Origin: JAKLHL01 sp964411885
GTDB taxonomy: Bacteria; Bdellovibrionota; JAFGOL01
DNA length: 13,525 nucleotides
Assembly: GCA_964411885.1 (NCBI GenBank)
Contig: CAYPMK010000039.1
Span: 1-13,525, forward strand
Direction: 5' to 3'
Made by a program: the position numbers and the translations under genes. Below, one piece after another: positions 1 through 7,639 of the stretch (the stretch's first letter is position 1; every line of letters starts with the position of its first letter). The notes under the pieces were generated by a model. It ran no database searches. It worked only from the letters and a program-made list of their open reading frames with translations, and was not told the DNA's origin.

Positions 1-797
1 TGTTAGAAGCACAAAGACTACAAGTTGCATTTGCTTCTTTATTTGCTTTGCGGAGTCTCCTGTTTTCTTCATCTATCCAGTTGCCCTGTGCTTGTGTTAA
101 GGCATTCTTGTTGTAAACAGTTTTATTTAGGTACTTAACAAGGTCCTTAGGGTCATCTTTATATAACTCTTTTGCCTTCTTAATAATGTAATCAACCAAA
201 AAAGTATCACCCCTTAATATAGCCATATGCAGAGTATTAGGACAATGAACTTGTTCTTTACCAATAGCCCTAGCCTCTATTAAAGATTCAAAATTTTTTG
301 GATTTGTTTTCCCATTTTTTTTCTCTAGATCATCCATATAAAGACCAAAAGCTAAAAGAATTAACATTTTTTTCTGTACTGTTTTTAAATAATCATATGT
401 AGGCATTGTGGATAGATAAGGTTTGTTTATTGGCTCACCAAAAGGAAGAAACTGCCATAATTTAGATTCTTTTGAAAATACTTTATTACTAAAAGTACCG
501 ATCTTTGAAGAAACGTAATTAGTCTCATCTAAAAGCTCAGCAATCAAACTATTTTTATCATTTTGAGATATATCTTCACCATCTTTTTCAAAAAATATTT
601 CAGACTTTGGAAGTTCTTCTTTTTGTTCTTTAAATTCTTGTTCATCCCTGTTTACTTTTAATACTTTTTCTTTAGATAGTGTATCTATAACGGCATAAAG
701 GTCATCAGCTGAATAGATGTCTTTAAAGATATCTTTCCTGACTATATCTTTTAGTTTAATGAACATAGTAGATTTAATCTCTTCTAAAGCATCTTTT
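1..797 (-). CDS. 3'-ward part of a gap-split exported protein with an ankyrin-like segment (no stop in window)
   Basis: Reading the minus strand from the codon at 796-794 to the left edge gives 265 codons without a stop, far more than expected by chance in AT-rich DNA. No start codon is needed because the frame enters from the assembly gap at 799-815. The translation is lysine- and glutamate-rich and hydrophilic. At about 165-241 it contains NTLHMAILRGDTFLVDYIIK, which has the T-L-H-x-A-x-x-x-G-(8-10 residues)-I-I shape of one ankyrin repeat, preceded by a helical stretch. A CxxC (CSLC) lies near the left edge. It probably continues the signal-peptide protein starting at 1098: the two halves join in frame if the true gap length is a multiple of three. 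I infer a secreted or periplasmic binding protein and see no enzymatic motif. The alternative is a separate gene starting inside the gap. Confidence 0.7.
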
Positions 798-798
798 G

Positions 799-815
799 NN
801 NNNNNNNNNNNNNNN
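799..815. other. assembly gap (17 N)
   Basis: Seventeen undetermined bases lie inside a coding region. The open frames on either side differ by one base, so the real length is probably a multiple of three (for example 15 or 18, or any larger multiple) rather than 17. A repeat within the gene may have caused the assembly break, but nothing visible on either side proves this. Confidence 0.95.
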
Positions 816-1098
816 TCTTCCTGTTATTGTTCTTGTCGTAATAAGTCGCTCCCAAACGACCTTCTCTGCCTCTTATCCATAACATACACTTAGTACCACT
901 ATAATTTTTCTGCATCTTTTCAACTTCAATACACCCTTTTGCTACTTTAAAATTATATATTGTGTCATTAATAGTTGAATTTAGCTTGTCACCATAACTA
1001 GATTTAATTTCATTTTTAACATCATCTACAGGATCAGCACAAAAAAGAACTCCACTTAAAGAAAAAATAAAGGAAAAAACAGAAACAAATTTAAACAT
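816..1098 (-). CDS. N-terminal part of the gap-split exported protein (signal peptide)
   Basis: ATG at 1098-1096 has a strong AGGAGG Shine-Dalgarno at 1111-1106 with a 7-base spacer. Residues 1-21 form a typical signal peptide: a Lys at position 3, a hydrophobic core rich in F, V, L and S, then LFCAD. The cysteine at residue 20 is not in a good lipobox because Phe precedes it, so ordinary signal peptidase cleavage is likelier than lipidation. The predicted mature part has two cysteines (in KGCIE and GTKCM) that could pair in the periplasm. The apparent stop at 784-786 is reached only by reading through the 17 N bases in the given register, so it is probably not the true end. The next supported coding frame is the open frame at 1-797. 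I do not recognise the family of this N-terminal domain. The gene lies 39 bases after infC. Confidence 0.65.
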
Positions 1099-1105
1099 AG
1101 TAATG

Positions 1106-1128
1106 CCTCCTGTCCTGTTATTATATCA
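1106..1128 (-). promoter_or_regulatory. candidate extended -10 promoter for the exported-protein gene
   Basis: On the minus strand TGATATAAT (1128-1120) is an exact extended -10 element (TG-n-TATAAT). No good -35 is seen 16-18 bases upstream, which lies inside the end of infC. That is tolerable for extended -10 promoters. The predicted transcription start would fall near 1113, just before the AGGAGG at 1111-1106, giving a very short leader. The gene may instead, or also, be read from the upstream operon, since no terminator hairpin is visible between 1099 and 1137. Confidence 0.35.
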
Positions 1129-1137
1129 TATTTTATT

Positions 1138-1686
1138 TCATTTAACCGGCTGTGCTTTTGCTGGCGCAAGTTGAAGGAACATCTTTTTACCCTCCATCTT
1201 AACGTCTGATTCTATTACTGCTATTTGTGATACAGCCTCTTTAATACGAATAACAAGAGCGTCTCCCAACTGTTTGTGGGCCATTTCTCTTCCTCTAAAT
1301 ACTATACATACCTTTACTTTATCACCATCTTCAAGAAATCGAGTAATGTGCTTTAACTTGAAATCAAAATCGTGTTTATCTATGTTGGGTCTAAATTGAA
1401 CTTCTTTTATATCTACCACTACTTGTTTCTTTTTTGCCTCTTGTTGTTTCTTTTTTTGTTCATATTTGTATTTACCATAATCTATTATCTTACAAACCGG
1501 TGGTTTACTGTTTGGATCAACCTCTACAAGATCAAGCCCTTTTTCTTTTGCCATAGAAATAGCTTCTCTAGTATTTACAACTCCCTGCATCTTTCCTTCA
1601 TCGTCGATAAGCCTTACCTCATAATCCCTGATCGATTCATTCACCCTTGGTCCTTTTTCTTCTCTCTTAAATCTTTCAAATGCCAT
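1138..1686 (-). CDS. infC: translation initiation factor IF-3
   Basis: The 182-residue product has the full IF-3 layout. It has an N-terminal domain (about 1-75, with RVNESIRDYEVRLID and the KPPVCKIIDYGKYKYE signature), a lysine/glutamine-rich helical linker (about 76-90, EQKKKQQEAKKKQ), and a C-terminal domain (about 91-176, KEVQFRPNIDKHDFDFKLKH and VCIVFRGREMAH). Established role: it binds the 30S subunit, keeps 50S from joining early, and checks start codon and initiator tRNA. The start here is ATG, not the rare AUU of enterobacterial infC, so autoregulation by start-codon discrimination is not evident. AGGAGGA at 1705-1699 lies over the stop codon of the upstream carboxypeptidase gene, 12 bases before the ATG, which suggests coupling. 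In most bacteria infC directly precedes rpmI-rplT. Here it lies distal to the rpmI-rplT-pheST run. Length is typical and the gene is intact. Confidence 0.97.
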   Translation of the reverse strand: MAFERFKREEKGPRVNESIRDYEVRLIDDEGKMQGVVNTREAISMAKEKGLDLVEVDPNSKPPVCKIIDYGKYKYEQKKKQQEAKKKQVVVDIKEVQFRPNIDKHDFDFKLKHITRFLEDGDKVKVCIVFRGREMAHKQLGDALVIRIKEAVSQIAVIESDVKMEGKKMFLQLAPAKAQPVK

Positions 1687-1703
1687 AAAAGCGTTTTATC
1701 CTC

Positions 1704-2453
1704 CTAATTTATATTACATTCCGGCTGAATTTTATTACCGGTTCTAGCCATTTTTACACCAAGCTCTTCCATAAAGAATCTTATTCCCAAACACTGCATT
1801 GCAACTCTTTCAGAAAGGTTTTTAATACCTTTGGATGTTTCAACACCATAAGCAGGAACCCCAAGCTCATAAACAGAATAATACGTTGCAGAGCCTCTTT
1901 GTTCTGGATGTTTAGTGGTGTCACTCTTAGTGTCTTGAAAATTAAGATAAAAATAATGATCTTTATCTTTTTGCTCGGCATTAAGTTTATTCACTACATT
2001 ATCAGCTGTTTTTTTAAGTTTTACATCGTCTATAACCACTGATTGACCATAATATTCTTTGTTCTTCCCATAAAAACCTTTTGCTTCGTGTAAAGATACT
2101 ACCATGTCTGCCTGTTTCATTAATTCCTTAAGTTCTTTAACCACTTCATATTCATAGTAATTAATATCGTCTTTTTTATTGTTAAAAATCCTATTCATAT
2201 CAACATTTATATATCTTTTATTTTTTAATAACGCCTTTTTGTTAGCATGTGGGACAAGTACAAGTTTACCTTTTTTTAGTTTAATATCCTTATAAAGCTC
2301 AATGGCCTTTGGACCAGCAGGTTCGTCCCCATGTATTCCTGCTATAACCATTAGCACAGGACCTTCATCCTGACCTTTCAAAGTATAGACGTCTAAACTA
2401 GATGCATTAATATTAAAACCAAAAAATAAATATATAATGACAATAAACATCAT
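1704..2453 (-). CDS. secreted M99/AstE-like zinc carboxypeptidase
   Basis: The 249-residue product begins with a signal peptide (residues 1-18, hydrophobic core, ending near NAS). The rest matches the succinylglutamate desuccinylase/M14-M99 fold: GIHGDEPAGP supplies likely zinc ligands His41 and Glu44, VDMNRIF (84-90) resembles the substrate-binding N-R motif, SLHEAKGFYG gives the third ligand His122, and GVETS carries the probable general-base Glu205. LHEAKGFY followed by YYGQSVVIDD recalls M99 peptidoglycan carboxypeptidases (Csd4 type) more than cytosolic AstE or aspartoacylase, and the signal peptide agrees. Inferred role: trimming muropeptide stems in the periplasm. The exact substrate cannot be read from sequence. 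The start has AAGGAG 6 bases upstream and overlaps the stop of the preceding membrane-protein gene (ATGA). A second in-frame ATG follows immediately (2450). infC follows after 17 bases. Confidence 0.75.
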   Translation of the reverse strand: MMFIVIIYLFFGFNINASSLDVYTLKGQDEGPVLMVIAGIHGDEPAGPKAIELYKDIKLKKGKLVLVPHANKKALLKNKRYINVDMNRIFNNKKDDINYYEYEVVKELKELMKQADMVVSLHEAKGFYGKNKEYYGQSVVIDDVKLKKTADNVVNKLNAEQKDKDHYFYLNFQDTKSDTTKHPEQRGSATYYSVYELGVPAYGVETSKGIKNLSERVAMQCLGIRFFMEELGVKMARTGNKIQPECNIN

Positions 2454-4468
2454 GTAGTTCTCCTTGATAAGAGAACGTTATAAACAACTACCATTATAAA
2501 TGTTAAACCCAGAATAATTGATATCTCAGTTAAGGAAAATAAATACATATCAAGCACAAATAAAGAGCACATCCCTGCACCAATGCCACAAAGATACATG
2601 CTTAATAGACTTATCCTTGAATATTTTTTTACTTCGCTAAAAGCAAATACCAAACCAAAAATTGAGCCCAACAATAGAGGATATAAAGAATAATATCCAA
2701 GGATGAATATAAGTGGCAAAACAAAAATCATCGTTAGAACAAAGAAAAGTTTATTGATCATTTTCCATGCAACAAAAAGTGCAGACATCAAAGAAGACAC
2801 AAGGAACAGTGCTAAATATGGAGTAAAAATACTAAAAGAATCAACTTTGAACATTTGATTTATAAGCAAAGATAACGCAAAACCAGCTCCAAGGATCATG
2901 ACGTATATAAATATTGATGGTTCTAATATACTATTCAAATATGAAGGTCTAAACACATGAGCAAGATACAACAAGAACAACAACAAAACTATTCCTGCAA
3001 CTATAAAGCCAACTTGCAAATATCTTGAGTTCATTTTTTGTGGCACAGTATCGTGTATCTTTATTATAGTGCCATCAAAGAAATCCTTTGCTTTGGCATA
3101 TTCATATTCAACACCAAGAGCAAGGTATCTATATTTAATAACAGATGGGTCCGCACTTATATTACTGGGATCTTTACTTGCCATAAGGAATCTAAACCCA
3201 TTCAGATCTGAAACGTGGACGGAACCATATATAGCATAGAGTATGTTCTGCAACCTACCTTCTAGATTTACAGGGAGCTCCGTCTTTATTAGTTCTTTGG
3301 AAAGAACTATTGTAAAAGTACCAGAGTCTAATAATTTACCAGCCAACAATTTAAACATACTTCTGCTAAGACCAGCTTTTGTTCCATAGCCTCTAACAGT
3401 TGGAGGAAAAAATATGATCATCCCATATTTATTCATTAACTGTTCTTTTCCAGATATAACAACAAAAGTATTCGAGATATCAGAGGACACATAATTCTCC
3501 CATATCTTTATATAAAGAGGATCAGTAGGAAGATAGTGAACCACCCCTACCTTTGGCATCTTGCTCAGAACAGAGAATAATCCTAACGGTGAGTCTCCAA
3601 CGACCAATATGTTACCCGGCCTATTGTTTTGCAGTACTACAAAACAAAGTGAAAGTTCTTCTTCATATGACAAAGGATAACTAAAAGTTCTTCTTCCATT
3701 CTCTAGAAAAAGGATGTGTTCTCTAACACTTTCTTGGCTTATTTGGACTTCTACATTTCTGGAGTTCGTAGTATATGAACTAAGATATTCATAGTCCTTA
3801 ATATGTTCTTTACTCTTTAATGTTAATTTATTCGCAGGAAACAATATTACTAAGAGTGATATCAAAACAGGAGCAACAGCAACGTATTTACGTGTTCTTA
3901 TAAAACCCAACAAACCAAGTTCATAAGACATTAGCAATGCAAGATATAACACCAATGATGTTTTTATAACTAATATAAGACCACTCAAGGTCCAATCACC
4001 AATGGCAGAGTAAATACCAGCAAGTCCTGCACCTAAAATGAACATAACTATAATGCTCAGACCACTAGATCTACGCCATAAAGACAAATACATAAAGAAA
4101 CAATAAGACCAAAGAACACTCACTATAGCTATAGAGAATGAAAGTAACCCGGCATTCTTAACTGTTATCAACGAAAGGATAAATATAAGTAACAACGTCA
4201 ATAGAGGAGCATAAACAAAGATTAATTCAGATGAAGGCCTTTTAAGAATCTTATTAAAAACATAAAGAAGAATACCAGACACGAACAATATCAACCCCAT
4301 GACCAAAAGATAATATGGGTTATCTGATACTATAATCCTATATAAACCCTTTGAGGAAACACCCATAAACATAAAAAAACTTGAACTGAATAAGAGACTA
4401 AAGAACAAGAAAATGCCTGCTCCAATAAAATTAAAAGGTAATGTTTTTCTTCTTTCTTGATGGTTCAT
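2450..4468 (-). CDS. polytopic membrane protein with degenerate spermidine-synthase-like domain
   Basis: The 672-residue product has three parts. Residues about 14-211 contain roughly seven hydrophobic helices. Residues about 215-480 form a soluble domain. Residues about 484-667 contain about seven more helices. The soluble domain has the layout of a spermidine synthase/SAM-dependent Rossmann fold: LENGRRTFSYPLSYEEELSL resembles the SpeE entry segment, ILVVGDSPLGLFSVL (287-301) stands where the GGGDGG loop belongs, PTDP (314-317) follows the second strand, and MIIFFPPTVRG (350-360) stands where the catalytic D-x-x-D-P segment belongs. The key glycines and the catalytic aspartates are not conserved, so aminopropyl transfer is doubtful. 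This resembles the widespread 'fused membrane spermidine synthase-like' proteins, whose role is poorly known. The start overlaps the MerR-like stop by 4 bases, and its own stop overlaps the carboxypeptidase start, so the three genes are tightly coupled. Confidence 0.65.
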   Translation of the reverse strand: MNHQERRKTLPFNFIGAGIFLFFSLLFSSSFFMFMGVSSKGLYRIIVSDNPYYLLVMGLILFVSGILLYVFNKILKRPSSELIFVYAPLLTLLLIFILSLITVKNAGLLSFSIAIVSVLWSYCFFMYLSLWRRSSGLSIIVMFILGAGLAGIYSAIGDWTLSGLILVIKTSLVLYLALLMSYELGLLGFIRTRKYVAVAPVLISLLVILFPANKLTLKSKEHIKDYEYLSSYTTNSRNVEVQISQESVREHILFLENGRRTFSYPLSYEEELSLCFVVLQNNRPGNILVVGDSPLGLFSVLSKMPKVGVVHYLPTDPLYIKIWENYVSSDISNTFVVISGKEQLMNKYGMIIFFPPTVRGYGTKAGLSRSMFKLLAGKLLDSGTFTIVLSKELIKTELPVNLEGRLQNILYAIYGSVHVSDLNGFRFLMASKDPSNISADPSVIKYRYLALGVEYEYAKAKDFFDGTIIKIHDTVPQKMNSRYLQVGFIVAGIVLLLFLLYLAHVFRPSYLNSILEPSIFIYVMILGAGFALSLLINQMFKVDSFSIFTPYLALFLVSSLMSALFVAWKMINKLFFVLTMIFVLPLIFILGYYSLYPLLLGSIFGLVFAFSEVKKYSRISLLSMYLCGIGAGMCSLFVLDMYLFSLTEISIILGLTFIMVVVYNVLLSRRTT

Positions 4469-4854
4469 GATCTAGGTATTTTATTTTCCATGTCTGCTTT
4501 GATCCTTTGAATATGATCCCTTATATCTTGAAGCTCTTCTTTTATTACAGACAAGAGTTCTTTTGGTACGGCTTGATCTGAAAAATCTTGCTCGTCGGCA
4601 GAAACATCCTTACCAGAAAGTTTTTTCTTTGCACCAGCAATACTATATCCTTCTATATAAAGAAGTTTCTTTACTTGATCGAACAGGTCTATGTCTTGTT
4701 GAGAATAAAGCCTTTGTCCACCCTCTGTTTTTTCACCAAGGATAAAACTAGAGAACTCCGTTTCCCAGTACCTAAGCACATGTGGCTTTAGGTCCAGCAT
4801 ATTTGCAACATCACCTATTCTGTATCTTTTTACTTCGGTGGACACTTCTAACAT
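4465..4854 (-). CDS. MerR-family transcriptional regulator (short)
   Basis: The 129-residue product has an N-terminal MerR winged helix-turn-helix (about 10-80): YRIGDVANMLDLKPHVLRYW is the recognition region, followed by GGQRLYSQQDIDLFDQVKKL (wing and following helix) and EGYSIAGAKKKL. The C-terminal 45 residues are charged and helical (ELLSVIKEELQDIRDHIQRI) and look like a dimerising coil. No metal-binding cysteines or drug-binding domain are present, so the inducer is unknown. Proteins of this type often sit next to the IHF subunit gene after pheT in Proteobacteria and Desulfobacterota (established context; function little studied). The gene starts 8 bases after the IHF-like gene without a clear Shine-Dalgarno, so translational coupling is likely. 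Its stop overlaps the next gene by 4 bases (ATGA). Its own target is not visible. Confidence 0.88.
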   Translation of the reverse strand: MLEVSTEVKRYRIGDVANMLDLKPHVLRYWETEFSSFILGEKTEGGQRLYSQQDIDLFDQVKKLLYIEGYSIAGAKKKLSGKDVSADEQDFSDQAVPKELLSVIKEELQDIRDHIQRIKADMENKIPRS

Positions 4855-4862
4855 TTATTTTA

Positions 4863-5144
4863 TCAAGAACCTTTATTCACAGAGTCCCTTAAGACCTGTG
4901 AAGGTTTAAAGGTAAGCACCCTTCTTGCAGAGATCTCGATGCTCTCACCTGTTTGAGGGTTCCTTCCTATTCTTGACCTTTTGGTCCTTACCATGAAGTT
5001 ACCAAAACCAGATATTTTAATGTGCTCTCCGTTAACGAGAGTTGATTTCATCATATCAAAAAGCTTCTCTACAAGGTCTGAGGCTTCTTTTTTTGTCCCT
5101 CCTATTTGTTCAAAAACCTTGTTAACTAGATCTGCCTTTGTCAT
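4863..5144 (-). CDS. ihfA: integration host factor alpha-like DNA-binding protein (HU/IHF family)
   Basis: The 93-residue product is a complete HU/IHF-family protein. It starts MTKADLVNKVFEQIGGTKKEA (dimerising helices), then KISGFGNFMVRTK. The DNA-clasping arm is RIGRNPQTGESIEISARRV, whose NP carries the proline that intercalates and bends DNA, and the end is FKPSQVLRDSVN. Position directly after pheT is the ihfA locus in enterobacteria, and ISARRVLTFKPSQ fits IHF-alpha better than HU, but a beta or HU-like role cannot be excluded without the partner gene. Start choice: ATG at 5144 follows GGAGGG with a 7-base spacer. An upstream TTG at 5159 would place that ribosome site inside the gene and is rejected. 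Established role: sharp DNA bending in nucleoid structure, recombination and sigma-54-type promoters. A 56-base spacer with a palindrome separates it from pheT. Confidence 0.9.
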   Translation of the reverse strand: MTKADLVNKVFEQIGGTKKEASDLVEKLFDMMKSTLVNGEHIKISGFGNFMVRTKRSRIGRNPQTGESIEISARRVLTFKPSQVLRDSVNKGS

Positions 5145-5174
5145 TTTAAAACCCTCCAAATATTATTCAGTGCC

Positions 5175-5188
5175 AATAGGCCCCTATT
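5175..5188. repeat. 14-bp near-perfect palindrome between pheT and the IHF-like gene
   Basis: AATAGGCCCCTATT (plus strand) has 6-base arms AATAGG/CCTATT around a CC centre. It lies in the only sizeable gap (5145-5200) in the middle of the operon. It could be a protein-binding site, or a short hairpin that slows polymerase or protects an mRNA end. It has no following T-run on the minus strand, so it is not an ordinary intrinsic terminator. Confidence 0.4.
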
Positions 5189-5200
5189 TCACCAGATAAC

Positions 5201-7639
5201 TCATCGAATTTCAATAGAAAATTCTTTTTTTAGGAGTTCCTGTAGCTTTTTCATACCTTCATCGACCTCAGTATCCTTGAGCGTCCTTTCTGGACTCTCA
5301 AAAATAAACATATAAGCAACACTCTTTTTGCCTTCTGGAACACCCTTGCCTTTATAAAGGTCAAAAACACCATATTCCTTAAGACCCGCTACCTTGGCCT
5401 TTTTTATGGCCTGCATCATATCCATGTCTCTTACTTTAGAGTCAACTAAGAACGAAAGATCCCTTCTTACACTTGGAAATTTAGGCAATTCCTTAAAAAC
5501 AGGAACACCATTAAAAACGTCCTTAAGAACATCCAAATGGATCTCTATTACATAAAGGTCCAAACCCTCAAGATCGAACTTTAATGCAGTATCTGGATGT
5601 AGTTTTCCTATATGACCACAGGGTCTTCCACAACATTTAATTATGGCTGAACTACCCGGATTAAGATACTGAATCTCTGCATCCTTAAATGCATGAAGTT
5701 CAAAACTAGGTACTCTTAAATATTCAAGTAACGTATAAAGATCGCCCTTAGCCGTATAAAAATCTATTTTTCTTTCCTTATCTACGCTCCAGTTCTCTAC
5801 GTCATTGATCTTTCCGCTAAGCACACAACAAAGTCTGTCGTGTTCATTTGCAACTGTATAGGTTGGAGCAGGTTTTTCATTAGTACTGTAACTATGTTTT
5901 GGACGATATACCTTACCTATCTCGAACATTTTTATATCCATGTTCCTTCTGTTCATGTTGTACTTAACAGCCTCTAACAAACCGGGCAACATCTCTACTC
6001 TCATTACCTTCATCGTCTCTGTTATTGGATTAAGAACTTTTATTACAGAATTATCATCATACCCCATAAGTTTATGATGAGACTCTGGCACGAAGGTATA
6101 AGTAAGTGCCTCAAGATATCCTAAGCTCTTAAGTGTATTTTTTATTTTCTTAGAAACAAGATCTAGGTCGGTAATATTCTCAAAATCAGGAGCTATGCTA
6201 ACAGAAGGAAGTTCTGCTGGTATCTTATCATAACCATATACCCTTGCTACCTCTTCATATATATCAGCTTGATGAGTTACATCCCCTCTCCAAGACGGTA
6301 TATCAACATTTATAATGTCATTATTGCTAACTACTTCAAAGCCTATCGACTTTAACGAATTAACGATCACACCCGGATCTATCTCCATACCCAAGAATTC
6401 TGCTGTTGCCTTAGCACTTATCTTTATTGATCTATTCTTTTTTTGATCAGCAACAACGTCTACTGGAGCATATATCTTTGCTGGTATAGCAAGCTCTTGT
6501 ATTAACTGTGTAGCTCTTTCAACTACCTTTTCCATTAGATCAAAATCTACACCTCTTTCGAACCTGTAAGAAGAATCTGTACTTATTGCATGTTTTTTTG
6601 AGGTCACTCTTATTGCTGATGGATCAAAATATGCACATTCAAGAATAACGTTCTTTGTATTCTCGAACACCCCTGAATCCTCTCCACCCATAACGCCTGC
6701 TATCGCTAAAGGATGTTTTACATCTGTTATAAGGATATCTCTCTCAAATAGTTCTTTTTCTGAACCATCAAGAAGTTTTATTTTTTCTTTTTCCTTTGCA
6801 GACCTTACTATTATTTTTTTATTAGCAACCATTTCTGCATCAAAAACATGTAAGGGTTGCCCAAGTTCATACATAACATAATTAGTTATATCTACGAGGT
6901 TATTTATAGGTCTTAATCCAACAGCCTCTAGTCTTTTAGTCAACCATCTAGGTGATGGAGCTATCTTAACGCCTTCTATATATCTACCTATGTATCTTCT
7001 ACATCTCTTATCCTGTATCTCAACACTAAGTGGTCCCTGTGTTTTTTCTGATTTAATGTTGGAGTTAACTTGGAATTTAGGTGTTTGTCCCAAGATAGAG
7101 GCTAGTTCTCTTGATATGCCGAGCATACCAAGTATGTCTCCCCTATTAGCCGCTGTTGCTACATCAACTACAACATCGTCCAACTCCATTGCCTTAACTA
7201 TGGGTTCTCCAACCTTTGTGTCTTCTGGTAATATTATTATACCTTCGCTGTCTTCTGCCATTTTTAACTCAGACAAAGAACAACACATACCAAATGATTC
7301 AACGCCACGTATTTTGCTCTTCTTTATCTCTAATCCATTAGGAAGCTTTGCGCCTATTAAAGAAACAACTATTTTATCGCCCTCTTTCATATTGCTTGCA
7401 CCACAAACTATCTGCAAGGCCTCTTTACCTACGTCTACCTTTAACAAAGATAGTTTATCTGCATCAGGATGTTTTTCTTTGGTAACTATTTTTCCAACTA
7501 CTATATTATCAAGTCCTTTACCAAGAGCATCTATTGATTCTACTTCTATACCCCTGTTGGTAAGGGAATCACAAACCTCTTCTACCTGAGAGGTGTTTAT
7601 ATCTACAAAATCTTTTATCCAGTTAACGCTGAACTTCAT
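5201..7639 (-). CDS. pheT: phenylalanine--tRNA ligase beta subunit
   Basis: The 812-residue product is the long bacterial PheT. Domains in order: N-terminal MKFSVNWIKDFVDI; tRNA-binding OB fold (about 41-150, with KEKHPDADKLSLLKVDVG and GASNMKEGDKIVV); B3/B4 editing domain (about 205-390, with INNLVDITNYVMYELGQPLH and GVMGGEDSGV); B5 domain (about 400-475, ending in VDIPSWRGDVTHQADIYEEV); catalytic-like core (about 485-700, RVEMLPGLLEAVKYNMNRR); and C-terminal ferredoxin-fold anticodon-binding domain (about 715-812, KFPSVRRDLSFLVD). It forms the (alpha-beta)2 PheRS with PheS and supplies tRNA recognition and hydrolysis of mischarged Tyr-tRNA-Phe. The start overlaps the pheS stop as ATGA and is preceded by GAGG with an 8-base spacer, giving coupled translation of the two subunits. 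The length and all domains are normal. Confidence 0.98.
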   Translation of the reverse strand: MKFSVNWIKDFVDINTSQVEEVCDSLTNRGIEVESIDALGKGLDNIVVGKIVTKEKHPDADKLSLLKVDVGKEALQIVCGASNMKEGDKIVVSLIGAKLPNGLEIKKSKIRGVESFGMCCSLSELKMAEDSEGIIILPEDTKVGEPIVKAMELDDVVVDVATAANRGDILGMLGISRELASILGQTPKFQVNSNIKSEKTQGPLSVEIQDKRCRRYIGRYIEGVKIAPSPRWLTKRLEAVGLRPINNLVDITNYVMYELGQPLHVFDAEMVANKKIIVRSAKEKEKIKLLDGSEKELFERDILITDVKHPLAIAGVMGGEDSGVFENTKNVILECAYFDPSAIRVTSKKHAISTDSSYRFERGVDFDLMEKVVERATQLIQELAIPAKIYAPVDVVADQKKNRSIKISAKATAEFLGMEIDPGVIVNSLKSIGFEVVSNNDIINVDIPSWRGDVTHQADIYEEVARVYGYDKIPAELPSVSIAPDFENITDLDLVSKKIKNTLKSLGYLEALTYTFVPESHHKLMGYDDNSVIKVLNPITETMKVMRVEMLPGLLEAVKYNMNRRNMDIKMFEIGKVYRPKHSYSTNEKPAPTYTVANEHDRLCCVLSGKINDVENWSVDKERKIDFYTAKGDLYTLLEYLRVPSFELHAFKDAEIQYLNPGSSAIIKCCGRPCGHIGKLHPDTALKFDLEGLDLYVIEIHLDVLKDVFNGVPVFKELPKFPSVRRDLSFLVDSKVRDMDMMQAIKKAKVAGLKEYGVFDLYKGKGVPEGKKSVAYMFIFESPERTLKDTEVDEGMKKLQELLKKEFSIEIR

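Noticed and set aside
784..798. stop codon ending the exported protein at 104 residues
   Set aside because: It is reached only by reading through 17 N bases; the frame beyond the gap that stays open is a different one.
1372..1707. 111-codon open frame on the plus strand over infC
   Set aside because: It is antisense to the lysine-rich IF-3 linker; the Phe/Leu-rich 'membrane' look comes from reverse-complemented Lys and Glu codons.
1781..1981. 66-codon minus-strand frame inside the carboxypeptidase gene
   Set aside because: It is an out-of-frame shadow of a well-supported gene and has no ribosome site.
5145..5159. TTG start giving a 98-residue IHF-like protein
   Set aside because: The added residues encode the GGAGGG ribosome site; the family starts at MTKADLV.
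6990..7589. 199-codon open frame on the plus strand inside pheT
   Set aside because: It is fully antisense to conserved PheT domains and its translation is Ser/Thr/Pro-rich without a domain; a shadow of codon bias.
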